Shown here: piece after piece, positions 25,301 to 33,150 of the stretch
How the letters are laid out: every line of letters starts with the position of its first letter
Position numbering within the stretch: position 1 is the first letter of the stretch
Assembly: GCA_030532035.1 (NCBI GenBank)
Contig: JAUNLX010000007.1
Span: forward strand, 1-64,000
DNA: 64,000 nt
Direction: 5' to 3'
Origin: Clostridia bacterium
GTDB taxonomy: Bacteria > Bacillota > Clostridia > Oscillospirales > Acutalibacteraceae
The notes under the pieces: generated by a model
The model's input: the letters and a program-made list of their open reading frames with translations, nothing else
Told to the model about the DNA's origin: nothing
Databases searched by the model: none
Translations under genes and position numbers: made by a program

Positions 25301-25471
25301 CCAAGCATGGTGAATACCCATAGGATTATTTGCTGTAATGGGACCGTCGATAAATTTAAATCTTTCATTATTTGCATTTTTTTCTTTTAATTTTTTGAAG
25401 CACTCGTTTTCATCCCAAAATTTTAGGATGTCGTCTTCCATATTGATAAAATTATTACTTAAATTATCCAA
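22328..25471 (-). CDS. ileS: Isoleucyl-tRNA synthetase, long (IleS2-like) type
   Basis: The 1047-residue class Ia synthetase has the HIGH-equivalent site in NNPMGIHHAWGRS and the KMSKS-equivalent site in EDGSKFSKTGFM, both divergent. Zinc-type cysteines occur as PWCPRCGTS and CWRC/CPDC, with an editing (CP1) domain between. The C-terminal anticodon domain contains the long extension of the eukaryotic-like branch, which is often mupirocin-resistant. No T-box leader precedes it: the upstream PFL gene ends 20 nt away. Assignment to isoleucine rather than valine or leucine rests on overall resemblance. Confidence 0.85.
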   Translation of the reverse strand: MDNLSNNFINMEDDILKFWDENECFKKLKEKNANNERFKFIDGPITANNPMGIHHAWGRSLKDIFLRYKAMQGYDCKYQNGFDSQGLWVEVEVEKELGFKTKKDIEEYGLDKFTEKCKERVNRFSKIITEQSIRLGQWMDWDNSYFTNTDLNIGGIWHFLKTCYEKDAIKSEYKPMPWCPRCGTSLSEHEMTGSYKKITHKSVFFKLPLEDGRRALVWTTTPWTLSSNVSLAVNKDLDYVEAKVKSSDDILVLGKNAIDYLGDDKLEILRAFKGEELVGLKFETCFEDFEAQKGVEHKVVNWEDVDADEGTGIVHIAPGCGLEDFELGERLGLAKIMPVDDSGNFLPGFGFLTGKNSHDVADEVFENLDKQGKLYKIMPYEHSYPVCWRCKSEVIFRLVPSWYITTEKLKPALLDASSKVDWQPQSGGKRMSDWLTNMGDWNISRKRFYGMPLPFYNCECGKLTVVGSKEELIELAADKEKAKNLKELHRPYIDDIEILCPDCGKTVKRIPEIGDVWLDAGIVPFSTTGYFTDKEEWKKNFPADLVVEMHEQIRLWFYSQLFMSTVLENQAPYKKVLTHGSVVAEDGSKFSKTGFMIRFEDAVKKIGADPIRYLYASNPITNDVRFGFNLGDEARRKILSFYNIFTFYQTYASIDKPHFDNFKPDKSKLDITDLWLINMTNEFIIKAKEYMDDFKPYLLIRDFEAFVDSVSNWYIRSNRRRFWKSGDTDDKKIAYFVLFYALKSLTKIMSPIIPFMTETIWQELIRKVDEGAELSVHLSDWPEIMTGYEDDSIVNDTDFARDIIQAALRLRNEAQIKVRQPLSAMYVCAEEEQINRLENFEKIIKDELNIKELKGINDFSVLEDNYLTVNFKNAGQVLKNKVNSLKEVLSNLNKEEHQKLIDSLSKDKEISIDGFDMPLGENIFNIEKRTKENYTSCVCNDQKTVVALDTEISTELAKEGILRDIVRSCQVARKDADFDVSQRITLALISKSENLNQIVEENLEHIKSELLANEVSQNELPMADYKTKISINEESLEIQLKKDTVKI

Positions 25472-25491
25472 AATAAACCTCCTGCTGACTA

Positions 25492-26847
25492 CTAATTTTT
25501 AAGACTGTTCAAAGGAGCGGGAATGCGTCCTTTTCTATTTATAAATTTAAGGGGAGAAGCAGAATTCAATTTCGTAACTGGAGCATATCCTAAAAGTCCA
25601 CCGAAATGTAAGCTGTCTCCTACACTTTTACCGATTGCTGGAATCACACGAACGGCTGTTGTCTTAGAGTTAATCATTCCTATTGCCGCTTCATCTGCTA
25701 TAATTGCAGAAATTATATCGTCGGGAGTGTCTCCAGGGATTACAATCATATCTAAACCGACGGAACAAACTGAAGTCATAGCCTCTAATTTTTCGATTGA
25801 TAAAGTACCAGATTCAACGGCGTCAATCATTCCAGCGTCTTCTGAAACAGGGATAAAGGCACCTGAAAGACCGCCTACATGACCTGAAGCCATAACACCG
25901 CCTTTTTTAACCGAGTCATTTAGAATTGCTAAAGCGGCAGTAGTTCCATGTGCGCCACAACTTTCAAGTCCCATTTCCTCTAAAATATGAGCTACAGAAT
26001 CTCCAATAGCGGGAGTGGGAGCTAAAGATAAGTCTACAATTCCAAAGGGAACATTTAATCTCTTTGAAGCTTCGAGAGCAACTAATTGTCCCATTTTGGT
26101 AATTTTGAAAGCTGTAGTTTTAATAATTTCTGCTAAACGGGAAAAATCTGCGTCTTTATGCTTTGAAAGAGCGGCTCTAACAACGCCAGGGCCTGAAACA
26201 CCGACATTGATAACGCTATCTCCCTCGCCAGGTCCATGAAAGGCACCTGCCATAAAGGGATTGTCTTCTGGAGCATTGCAAAATACAACTAATTTTGCAG
26301 CTCCTATACAATTTTTATCCTTTGTCAATATGGCAGTTTCTTTAATAATATGACCCATTTTTTCGACAGCGTCCATATTTATTCCAGCTTTGGTTGAAGC
26401 CAAATTGACGCTCGAACAAATATTTTCCGTCTGTGCAAGCGCCTCTGGAATACTGTTTATTAAAGCCAAATCTCCTGGGGTAGCGCCTTTTTGAACAAGA
26501 GCACTGTAACCACCAATAAAGTCAACGCCAGTTTTGTCGGCGGCTTTTTGAAGAGTTAAAGCATATTTTACTGGGTCTCCACCTGAAGCACTTACCAAAA
26601 GGGCAATAGGAGTAACTGAAATTCTCTTGTTGATTATCGGAATTCCAAATTCTTTTTCTATTTCATGACAAACCTTAACCAAATTTTCAGCTTTAGTTGT
26701 GATTTTGTCATAGATTTTTTGACAACTCTTGTCAATATCAGCGCACGCACAGTCAAAAAGAGAAATTCCCATTGTAACTGTTCGCACATCGAGATTTTCG
26801 TTGTCAATCATTTCAATTGTCTCTAATATATCTTTTGTATTTATCAT
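25492..26847 (-). CDS. PFL/UPF0210 (DUF711) family protein
   Basis: The 451-residue protein belongs to the UPF0210 family, which is distantly related to pyruvate formate-lyase in fold. Recognisable stretches are [47 protein letters not shown] and [17 protein letters not shown]. No glycyl-radical motif is seen and the activity is unknown. It follows an ACT-domain protein by 8 nt, a pair widely conserved in Firmicutes. Confidence 0.93.
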   Translation of the reverse strand: MINTKDILETIEMIDNENLDVRTVTMGISLFDCACADIDKSCQKIYDKITTKAENLVKVCHEIEKEFGIPIINKRISVTPIALLVSASGGDPVKYALTLQKAADKTGVDFIGGYSALVQKGATPGDLALINSIPEALAQTENICSSVNLASTKAGINMDAVEKMGHIIKETAILTKDKNCIGAAKLVVFCNAPEDNPFMAGAFHGPGEGDSVINVGVSGPGVVRAALSKHKDADFSRLAEIIKTTAFKITKMGQLVALEASKRLNVPFGIVDLSLAPTPAIGDSVAHILEEMGLESCGAHGTTAALAILNDSVKKGGVMASGHVGGLSGAFIPVSEDAGMIDAVESGTLSIEKLEAMTSVCSVGLDMIVIPGDTPDDIISAIIADEAAIGMINSKTTAVRVIPAIGKSVGDSLHFGGLLGYAPVTKLNSASPLKFINRKGRIPAPLNSLKN

Positions 26848-26855
26848 TTTTTCCT

Positions 26856-27125
26856 TTAGATTCTGTGCATTGAATTGAAGAGATCTTCACGCATAATTCT
26901 GATGTTTAAGTTTTCTTTTTCGCCTAATTCACCGAGTAAATCCGAAAATTCACCGAAAGGTTTTTTCAAATTAGTAACATCTACAAGCATAATCATACAA
27001 AATAAATCGCTTAAAATAGATTGAGTTACTTCCATAACATTTACATTGTTTTCTGCACATTCAGTAGATACCTTTGAAAGTATACCAACTGTGTCATGTC
27101 CAACAACTGTAATAATCGCTCGCAT
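26856..27125 (-). CDS. ACT-domain protein, UPF0237 family
   Basis: This is a single ACT domain of 89 residues: [20 protein letters not shown], then [22 protein letters not shown]. It is probably an amino-acid sensor and partner of the adjacent PFL-family protein. The start at 27125 has AAGGA 8 nt upstream. A frame extension to 27305 adds a lysine/phenylalanine-rich stretch unlike the family and is rejected. It is the first gene of the seven-gene operon ending with rqcH. Confidence 0.9.
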   Translation of the reverse strand: MRAIITVVGHDTVGILSKVSTECAENNVNVMEVTQSILSDLFCMIMLVDVTNLKKPFGEFSDLLGELGEKENLNIRIMREDLFNSMHRI

Positions 27126-27168
27126 AGGGTTCTTCCTTACATAGTTATTTTTTTTACAATATTCTGAA

Positions 27169-27177
27169 ATTATACCA
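27169..27177 (-). promoter_or_regulatory. Extended -10 promoter of the ACT-PFL-ileS-rqcH operon
   Basis: On the minus strand TGG-TATAAT (plus 27169-27177) forms an extended -10 element. No good -35 lies 16-18 bp upstream. Confidence 0.55.
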
Positions 27178-27355
27178 TAAAAGGCGTGAAATTTCTTTGT
27201 AAAATCAGACAAAATAAGAAGAAAAATATTTTTTCGTCTGTATATCCGTACAAAAGGTAAAAGCTCTTTGAATTTCAGAGATAAATTTAGAAAAATTTTT
27301 AACAAAAAAAGAGATTTTTATTAAACTAAATTACTTATACTATACTTGTATTTTC

Positions 27356-27384
27356 TTGATAAGTTTCGATTTGAATTGTATAAT
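27356..27384 (+). promoter_or_regulatory. Promoter of the PHP-ispE-LRR-MATE operon
   Basis: TTGATA (27356-27361), 17-bp spacer, TATAAT (27379-27384), giving a leader of about 53 nt that ends in GAGGAG before the TTG start. Confidence 0.8.
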
Positions 27385-27443
27385 TAATAGATAGGGAAAT
27401 TATAAACTTTATTTGTCTAAAAATCTTATATGAGGAGCAATAA

Positions 27444-28256
27444 TTGAAATTCAAGAATGTAATGGACATGCATGTTCATACTGACAATTCTTTTGACGCC
27501 AGTGACGCCGCAATAAAATTATGCGAAAGAGCATATGACAATCATTTGCGAGCGGTTTCTTTTACTGATCATTTGGAAGTAGATTCTTTTGTACCGATAG
27601 AAGATTTCAGAACTCTGACAAATGCTTATTTTGACGCTGTAAAGTCACGAGATGTTTATATAGGTTCTGTTATTGTAGCAGCAGGAATTGAAATGGGACA
27701 ACCTCATTATAATATGGAACTTTCTCAGAAAATTTTAGGTAAATACAACTATGACCTTGTTCTTGCTTCTGTTCATAATTTGAGAGATAGAGAAGATTTT
27801 TCACAAATGGATTATTCTAAACTCGATATTGACTCATTGTTAAAAGAATATTTCAATGAAGAGTTAGAAATGGCGAGTGTAGCAAACTATGATGTTTTAG
27901 CACATTTGACCTATCCTCTTCGCTATATTGTTGGAGAATACGGAATAAATGTTGATTTGAGTAAATATAAAGATATAATTGACGGTATTTTAAGAGCTGT
28001 TATAGATAGAGAAAAATCTCTTGAAATAAATTCATCTGGACTTAGACAAAAAATTGGAAAACCTATGCCCGATATAGATATTATAAAGAGATATAGAGAA
28101 TTGGGTGGACAAAATATAACGATAGGCTCAGACGCCCATAGAACAGAAGACCTCGGCAGTGGTATCGAGGAATGTATGTCTATGGCATTGAATATAGGAT
28201 TTAGTCATATCTGTCTTTATCAAAATAGAGAATCACTTAGAATACCAATTGATTGA
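27444..28256 (+). CDS. PHP-domain phosphatase, histidinol-phosphatase (HisJ)-like
   Basis: The 270-residue PHP protein has metal-binding motifs in order: MDMHVHTDNSFD, SFTDHLE, a central GIEMGQ, LASVHNL and the C-terminal IGSDAHR. It should be a metal-dependent phosphoesterase. HisJ is the nearest well-known family, but no his genes are near, so the substrate is open. The TTG start has GAGGAG 6 nt upstream. It is the first gene of the operon, and ispE starts 8 nt after its stop. Confidence 0.85.
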   Translation: MKFKNVMDMHVHTDNSFDASDAAIKLCERAYDNHLRAVSFTDHLEVDSFVPIEDFRTLTNAYFDAVKSRDVYIGSVIVAAGIEMGQPHYNMELSQKILGKYNYDLVLASVHNLRDREDFSQMDYSKLDIDSLLKEYFNEELEMASVANYDVLAHLTYPLRYIVGEYGINVDLSKYKDIIDGILRAVIDREKSLEINSSGLRQKIGKPMPDIDIIKRYRELGGQNITIGSDAHRTEDLGSGIEECMSMALNIGFSHICLYQNRESLRIPID

Positions 28257-28264
28257 GGGGAAAT

Positions 28265-29131
28265 ATGAAATTAAATGCGGCAGCGAAAGTAAATCTCGCT
28301 TTAGATATATTATGTGCTGACGACAACGGTTACCATATGATTTTTTCCATAATGCAGTCGGTGTCGTTATTTGACAAACTTAGAATAAATACGAGAAAAG
28401 ATAAAAAAATAAATTTTACCTGCAATGAGCCGAAGTTTTCAAAATATGATGACAATACTATTAAATCGGCAGTTGACAATTTTTTTGAATATACTAAATT
28501 AGAAAATCCAGGGTTAGATATTTATCTTGAAAAAAACATTCCGTCTCAGGCTGGGCTTGCTGGAGGTAGTGCAGACGCAGCAGCGACATTGAAAGCATTA
28601 AATGAAATTTTTGAAACAAATCTTGATGAAAAAATACTACAAAAAATAGGGAAAAAAGTAGGTTCTGATGTGCCTTTTTGTATTAGAGGGGGAACTTCAC
28701 TTGTACAGAATACGGGAGATATTTTGTCAGAATTACCAGATTTTGAAAATTTCTTTTTTGTAATTTTGAAACCAGACGCCAGTGTTTCCACTAAAGAGGC
28801 ATATATGGAATTTGACAGACAGAAAGATTCCATTTATCATTTCGATAATGCAAAAGTTTTGTCTGCTTATGCAAGAAAAGATCATAAAACAGCAGTGAAT
28901 CTTATACAAAATGTTTTTGAACAACTTACAGAGGTGCCAAACAGGCCTCATATTAAACTTAAAATGATGAATATGGGGGCATTAAATGCCTGTATGAGTG
29001 GAAGCGGAACGGCAATTTTTGGTGTCTTTGATGACAGACAAAAGGCTAAAAATTGTTATGAAGAACTAAAAAAACAATATAAAAAAGTATATTTGGCAGA
29101 GCCTTGCAAAGAAGGGGTGCTTGAGGTATGA
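28265..29131 (+). CDS. ispE: 4-diphosphocytidyl-2-C-methyl-D-erythritol kinase
   Basis: The 288-residue GHMP kinase phosphorylates CDP-ME in the MEP isoprenoid pathway. The N-terminal KLNAAAKVNLALDIL, glycine-rich PSQAGLAGGSADAAA and C-terminal CMSGSGTAIFGVF are diagnostic. The start at 28265 is preceded by GAGGGG; a TTG 12 nt upstream lacks a site. The stop overlaps the following gene (ATGA). Confidence 0.95.
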   Translation: MKLNAAAKVNLALDILCADDNGYHMIFSIMQSVSLFDKLRINTRKDKKINFTCNEPKFSKYDDNTIKSAVDNFFEYTKLENPGLDIYLEKNIPSQAGLAGGSADAAATLKALNEIFETNLDEKILQKIGKKVGSDVPFCIRGGTSLVQNTGDILSELPDFENFFFVILKPDASVSTKEAYMEFDRQKDSIYHFDNAKVLSAYARKDHKTAVNLIQNVFEQLTEVPNRPHIKLKMMNMGALNACMSGSGTAIFGVFDDRQKAKNCYEELKKQYKKVYLAEPCKEGVLEV

Positions 29132-30129
29132 AAAAGAGAAATAAACTTTTAATTTTATCTATGGCTTTTGTATTTTCTATAGTTGGATTTATGCAAACTA
29201 TAATTACAGCGGCAGCTTGGGGGTCAAAAGACGCTCAAAACAAAAATGGATATGTCTTATTTTCTGATAGAAATGAGTGTAAAGACGAGGTACCGGAAAA
29301 TGAAAAAGGCCAGTGTCAATTGCGTCGAGAGATTATGTTTGAATTCGGCACTGTAAATGGCAAAAGATATATAGTTGATTCTCGTTGGTGGTCGGACTGT
29401 TATTTGCCAGGTTCTATTAGAGTACCTTCAACTGTCCATGGTATAAAAGCGAATGCTTTTGGACAGGGAAAAGACTATAGATGGTGGACAAGAGCTTTAG
29501 TGCGTTCAACTCCAGGAGGACTCGTTAAAAATATTTATATTCCCTCATCTTGTAAAGATATAGGAGACAATGCTTTTTCAGGTTGTGCTGAGGGTTGCGT
29601 TGTTAGAATTGACAATTATAAGGAAGATGTAAGAGTTGGGGCGAATGCTTTTCCAAAAAATGCCACAGTTATATATAAAAAGAGACCGCCTACAACAACG
29701 ACTACCACTACAACCACAACAACAACTACTACAACTACAACAACTACTAAGGCACCTACAACAGCAGGAACAGGCTCAAATACGACATCTGGCGGAATTA
29801 TTCCCAATAAAACGACTAAACCAAATAATGCAAATATGGCTCCTATTGTAGAGGGAGCACCAAAACCATTAGAACAGGCTACAAAAGACAAGAAAAATGA
29901 GCTTACTACGGGAGAAGATCCAAATACTACAACAAAAAGGCGTCTTATAGATATTACTGCTCCGAGTACCGTTGAGAGAGATTCTTATTGGGAAGACGAG
30001 TCAACTGACTCAGAAGAAGAGAGAAATAGAAAGGCAAAATCGCTTTCTTATCAAAATATTGGAGCAATTATCTGGGTTATGAGTTCTACTTTCATTGCGT
30101 CTTTGCTCGTATATACTAAACTTAAGTAA
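29128..30129 (+). CDS. Membrane-anchored surface protein with BspA-like repeats and poly-threonine stalk
   Basis: The 333-residue protein has a signal sequence (MKKRNKLLILSMAF... to about ITAAA). An ectodomain follows with BspA/LRR_5-like repeats (IKANAFG; NIYIPSSCKDIGDNAFSGC) and several Cys. A Thr/Pro linker contains 19 consecutive Thr (codons at 29692-29748), then an acidic segment and a C-terminal membrane helix (IGAIIWVMSSTFIASLLVY) with a KLK tail. No LPXTG sorting signal is present. The ligand and role are unknown. It overlaps ispE by 4 nt, an odd partner for a surface protein. Confidence 0.8.
   Translation: MKKRNKLLILSMAFVFSIVGFMQTIITAAAWGSKDAQNKNGYVLFSDRNECKDEVPENEKGQCQLRREIMFEFGTVNGKRYIVDSRWWSDCYLPGSIRVPSTVHGIKANAFGQGKDYRWWTRALVRSTPGGLVKNIYIPSSCKDIGDNAFSGCAEGCVVRIDNYKEDVRVGANAFPKNATVIYKKRPPTTTTTTTTTTTTTTTTTTTKAPTTAGTGSNTTSGGIIPNKTTKPNNANMAPIVEGAPKPLEQATKDKKNELTTGEDPNTTTKRRLIDITAPSTVERDSYWEDESTDSEEERNRKAKSLSYQNIGAIIWVMSSTFIASLLVYTKLK
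29692..29748 (+). repeat. ACN trinucleotide tract encoding 19 threonines
   Basis: Nineteen consecutive ACA/ACT/ACC/ACG codons. The mixed third positions argue against recent single-unit slippage, but length change in steps of 3 bp is likely between strains. The reverse strand reads as poly-valine, which is a shadow. Confidence 0.9.
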
Positions 30130-30155
30130 TAATAGAAAGAGGAAAACAACACTTA

Positions 30156-31547
30156 ATGGCAATAAAAGAAAATAAAATGGGGGTAGAGCCGGTTGGCACT
30201 CTATTACTAAAAATGGCAATACCCCTAATGTTTTCAATGCTTATACAGGCCCTTTATAATTTTGTAGACGGAGTTTTTATCGCTAAGATATCACAAGAGG
30301 CATTTACAGCGATCTCCGTCTCTTTAGTTTTGCAGAATCTTACCATGGGCGTTATCATCGGTACAGCTGTCGGAACAACTTCAACTTTATCTAAGGCGCT
30401 TGGAGCAATGGACTACGAGAGGGCAAATAAAACTGCGGGCAATGGTATTTTTTTGAGCTTAATTTTAGCAGTCATTGCGGCAGTCATTTCCATTTTGCTT
30501 ATAAATCCCTTTTTGCGTTTGCAGACTTCAAGTCAGCAGACCTTTGAATACGGAAGAGAATATTTAATTATTTGTATGATAGGACTTGTCGCTCCATATT
30601 TACAAATCATATTTGAGCGTATTTTACAAGCTACTGGTAAAGCGATGTTGTCTACCATTATTCAAGTAACGGGAGCTTTAATAAATATAATTTTGGATCC
30701 AATTATGATTTTTGGACTTTTTGGTTTTCCTAAAATGGGAGTCAAAGGTGCGGCTATTGCAACTGTTACAGCTCAAGCATTTGCGGCAATACTTGGTCTT
30801 ATAATTAATCTTAAATTTAATAAAGAACTTTCATTTAAATTGAAATATCTTAAACCCGATTTAGAAATAATCAAGAAAATTTTTGAAATTGGGTTGTCCT
30901 CAGCTGTTATGATTTCCATAACTTCTGTAATGCTTTTCCTTGCAAACAGAATTTTGCGTACTTTTTCAGAGACGGCAATTGCAGTTTTAGGAGCATATTT
31001 CAAAATTCAAAACTTTATATTTATGACTGTTTTTGGAATAAATCAGGCCTTGATACCGATTGTGTCTTACAACTATGGTGCCAAAAAAAGAAAGCGTATA
31101 GATGATGTTATCAAATATGCAGTTTTATATTCTTTTATCCTTATGGTTATAGGAACTTTAATTGTAGAACTACTTCCAAGACAATTACTCGGTATGTTTT
31201 CTGCAAATGCCGATATGATGAGAATTGGTATACCTGCTTTTCGAATTATCGGGCTCAGTTTTTTATTTGCTGGAATCGATATAATTTTGAGTTCTACTTT
31301 TCAATCGCTCGGCAAACCACTAAGAGCGCTTTTAATTTCTTTCATAAGACAGATGGTTGTCTTAATGCCAGTTATGTATCTTTTATCACTCAAAAGAAAC
31401 TTAGACTTAGTTTGGGCAGCTTTTCCAATATCTGAAGTTATTTGTTTGATTGTCTGCTTGACTCTGTTCTTTGATATGATGAAAAATTTGAGCGTAAAAA
31501 GAACAGACGATAATAAAATCGACTGTTTGGAAAATGAAAGTTATTAA
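30156..31547 (+). CDS. MATE family efflux transporter
   Basis: The 463-residue protein has 12 predicted membrane helices in two MATE halves. Recognisable stretches are NKMGVEPVGTLLLKMAIPLM, VDGVFIAKIS, LQATGKAMLSTIIQVTGALIN and LDPIMIFG. It is probably a Na+ or H+ driven drug or metabolite exporter of unknown substrate. AGAGGA lies 13 nt before the ATG, which is rather far. Its stop codon overlaps that of convergent aroQ, leaving no room for a terminator. Confidence 0.92.
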   Translation: MAIKENKMGVEPVGTLLLKMAIPLMFSMLIQALYNFVDGVFIAKISQEAFTAISVSLVLQNLTMGVIIGTAVGTTSTLSKALGAMDYERANKTAGNGIFLSLILAVIAAVISILLINPFLRLQTSSQQTFEYGREYLIICMIGLVAPYLQIIFERILQATGKAMLSTIIQVTGALINIILDPIMIFGLFGFPKMGVKGAAIATVTAQAFAAILGLIINLKFNKELSFKLKYLKPDLEIIKKIFEIGLSSAVMISITSVMLFLANRILRTFSETAIAVLGAYFKIQNFIFMTVFGINQALIPIVSYNYGAKKRKRIDDVIKYAVLYSFILMVIGTLIVELLPRQLLGMFSANADMMRIGIPAFRIIGLSFLFAGIDIILSSTFQSLGKPLRALLISFIRQMVVLMPVMYLLSLKRNLDLVWAAFPISEVICLIVCLTLFFDMMKNLSVKRTDDNKIDCLENESY

Positions 31548-31975
31548 TTAAAATTTAAATATCGGGCAAGTAAATCGACCGCTTCTAAATAACCGTCGAA
31601 ACCCTTGCCTGATATTGTTTTTATAGCGGAAAGAGCGGTTATACTCTTTTGTCTAAACTCTTCTCTTTTTGAAATGTCAGTTAAATGCACTTCAACATAG
31701 GGAAGATTTTTCGCTTTCAAAGCGTCTAAAATTGCAATTGAATAATGAGAATATGCGGCGGGATTTATTATAATTGCGTCGCTTTTTGTTTGCTGAATTT
31801 TGTCTATCAAATTTCCCTCATGGTTGGACTGATAAAACTCAACTTCTATATCTTTTTTTTCACAATAATTTGTGATTTTTTGAAGTAAATTGTCATAAGT
31901 TAAATTGCCATAAATATCCGTTTCACGACTACCGAGTAAGTTCATATTGGGACCGTTTATTATTATAATTTTCAT
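31544..31975 (-). CDS. aroQ: 3-dehydroquinate dehydratase, type II
   Basis: The 143-residue enzyme removes water from 3-dehydroquinate. INGPNMNLLGSRETDIYG contains the catalytic Tyr and the flexible-loop Arg; INPAAYSHYSIAILDAL and YVEVHLTDISKREEFR complete the site. The type II dodecamer fold differs from AroD. It is the last gene of the aro operon and overlaps aroE/K by 4 nt. Confidence 0.95.
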   Translation of the reverse strand: MKIIIINGPNMNLLGSRETDIYGNLTYDNLLQKITNYCEKKDIEVEFYQSNHEGNLIDKIQQTKSDAIIINPAAYSHYSIAILDALKAKNLPYVEVHLTDISKREEFRQKSITALSAIKTISGKGFDGYLEAVDLLARYLNFN

Positions 31976-33147
31976 TTTATCACCAAAGAGATTATTTTTT
32001 CGACAGTATCTTCTATTCTTTCGTTAAATATTTTTTCGTCGCAGACAATATCATAAAAAGGTTTTCTGCTTTCAAAAAGATTTTCTAAATTTTTAGAGAG
32101 TGGACGGTTGAGAGTTTCCAATTTTTCAAGTTCTCGATGTAAATAAAAAACATAGGCATTTTTTCTTAAAATTTTTCTATTTTGCTCATCACAGACAGCT
32201 CCGCCACCAGAAGATATAATGCAGCCTTTGACAAATTCAAGATTTTTTATTTGCTCTCTTTCAATTTCTCTAAAAACTCTTTCGCCATATGTTTTTATAA
32301 TTTCATATGTTTTCTGATCTTTCATTTTATTTTCAATGAGTTTATCTGTATCAATGAAATTCATTTCAAGTTTTTTCGACAATATTTCGCCGATTTTAGT
32401 TTTGCCAACACCTGGCATACCGACTAAAACTATGTTGAAATTATTTCGTATAATTTTCAGTTTAGTATTTTGAAGATCTAAATTCTTTTTAAGAGCTAAA
32501 TTTACATTCAACTTTGCTTGAGATAAAAGCATATCTAAGCCATTTGCAACTTTTAAATTTTTTTCTTTTGCATTTATCAAAAAATCAGAATTGAGTGGAG
32601 AATATCTCAAATCTACTGCTACATTTAAATTTTCAAATTTGTCAAATATATTTGGACTGATAGAAGTTGCATTTATAACACAGTAAAAATCAGTTTGCTT
32701 TTTTAGATTTTGCAAATTTCCTTTTTTACGAGAAAAAATCTCAATATTCTTCGCCTTATTGTCTTTTAAGAATTGATATACAGTATTGCTAACAGCTCCG
32801 TCGCCTAAAATGGCAAAATTTTTATCAAATATATCTATTTGATTTTTGCTAAATATTTCTTGTAAGCCAAAATAATCGGTATTCATTCCGTAGATTATTT
32901 CGTCTTTTTTTATTATAAGATTTACATTGTCAACTGATTTTGCGGTATTATCTAAGCTGTCACAGAGCGAAAGAGCAAGTTTTTTATATGGTGTAGTTAT
33001 GTTGAAAAAATCGCCGTCTGACATTGATAAAATCAAGTCTTTTGCATTTTTTTCATCTACATCATAAATTTCATATGGTATAAGATTTTCATTGTAAATT
33101 TGTTTTGAGAGAGAATATCCTATATTTTGTCCAATTAATCCATTCAT
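31972..33147 (-). CDS. aroE/aroK: Bifunctional shikimate dehydrogenase-shikimate kinase fusion
   Basis: The 391-residue fusion catalyses two successive steps. Residues 1-225 are AroE: GLIGQNIGYSLS, catalytic Lys about 55 in NITTPYK, Asp about 91 in GMNTDYFG, a shortened NADP domain (ILGDGAVS) and GLDMLLSQA. Residues about 236-391 are AroK: P-loop LVGMPGVGKTKIG, FIDTDKLIE, GERVFREIE, and SSGGGAV. The AroE half is about 50 residues shorter than free enzymes, but key residues remain. The linker is only about 10 residues. The start is 3 nt after aroC. Confidence 0.9.
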   Translation of the reverse strand: MNGLIGQNIGYSLSKQIYNENLIPYEIYDVDEKNAKDLILSMSDGDFFNITTPYKKLALSLCDSLDNTAKSVDNVNLIIKKDEIIYGMNTDYFGLQEIFSKNQIDIFDKNFAILGDGAVSNTVYQFLKDNKAKNIEIFSRKKGNLQNLKKQTDFYCVINATSISPNIFDKFENLNVAVDLRYSPLNSDFLINAKEKNLKVANGLDMLLSQAKLNVNLALKKNLDLQNTKLKIIRNNFNIVLVGMPGVGKTKIGEILSKKLEMNFIDTDKLIENKMKDQKTYEIIKTYGERVFREIEREQIKNLEFVKGCIISSGGGAVCDEQNRKILRKNAYVFYLHRELEKLETLNRPLSKNLENLFESRKPFYDIVCDEKIFNERIEDTVEKIISLVIK

Positions 33148-33150
33148 TTT

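Larger units (their letters stand above)
27126..27443. other. 318-bp divergent intergenic region
   Basis: This region separates the minus-strand ACT-PFL-ileS operon from the plus-strand PHP operon. It holds an extended -10 promoter for the former (27169-27177) and a consensus promoter for the latter (27356-27384). Between them I see only AT-rich sequence: no T-box, riboswitch or tRNA. Confidence 0.7.

Noticed and set aside
25472-25491. T-box leader for ileS
   Set aside because: Only 20 nt separate ileS from the upstream gene, and no T-box motif (UGGN context) is seen there or in the operon leader.
27126-27305. Long N-terminal extension of the UPF0237 ACT protein
   Set aside because: The extension is compositionally like translated AT-rich leader, includes the promoter, and the family starts at MRAIITVVG.
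29616-29891. Minus-strand 91-residue frame with poly-valine
   Set aside because: It is the antisense reading of the threonine codon tract in the surface protein gene.
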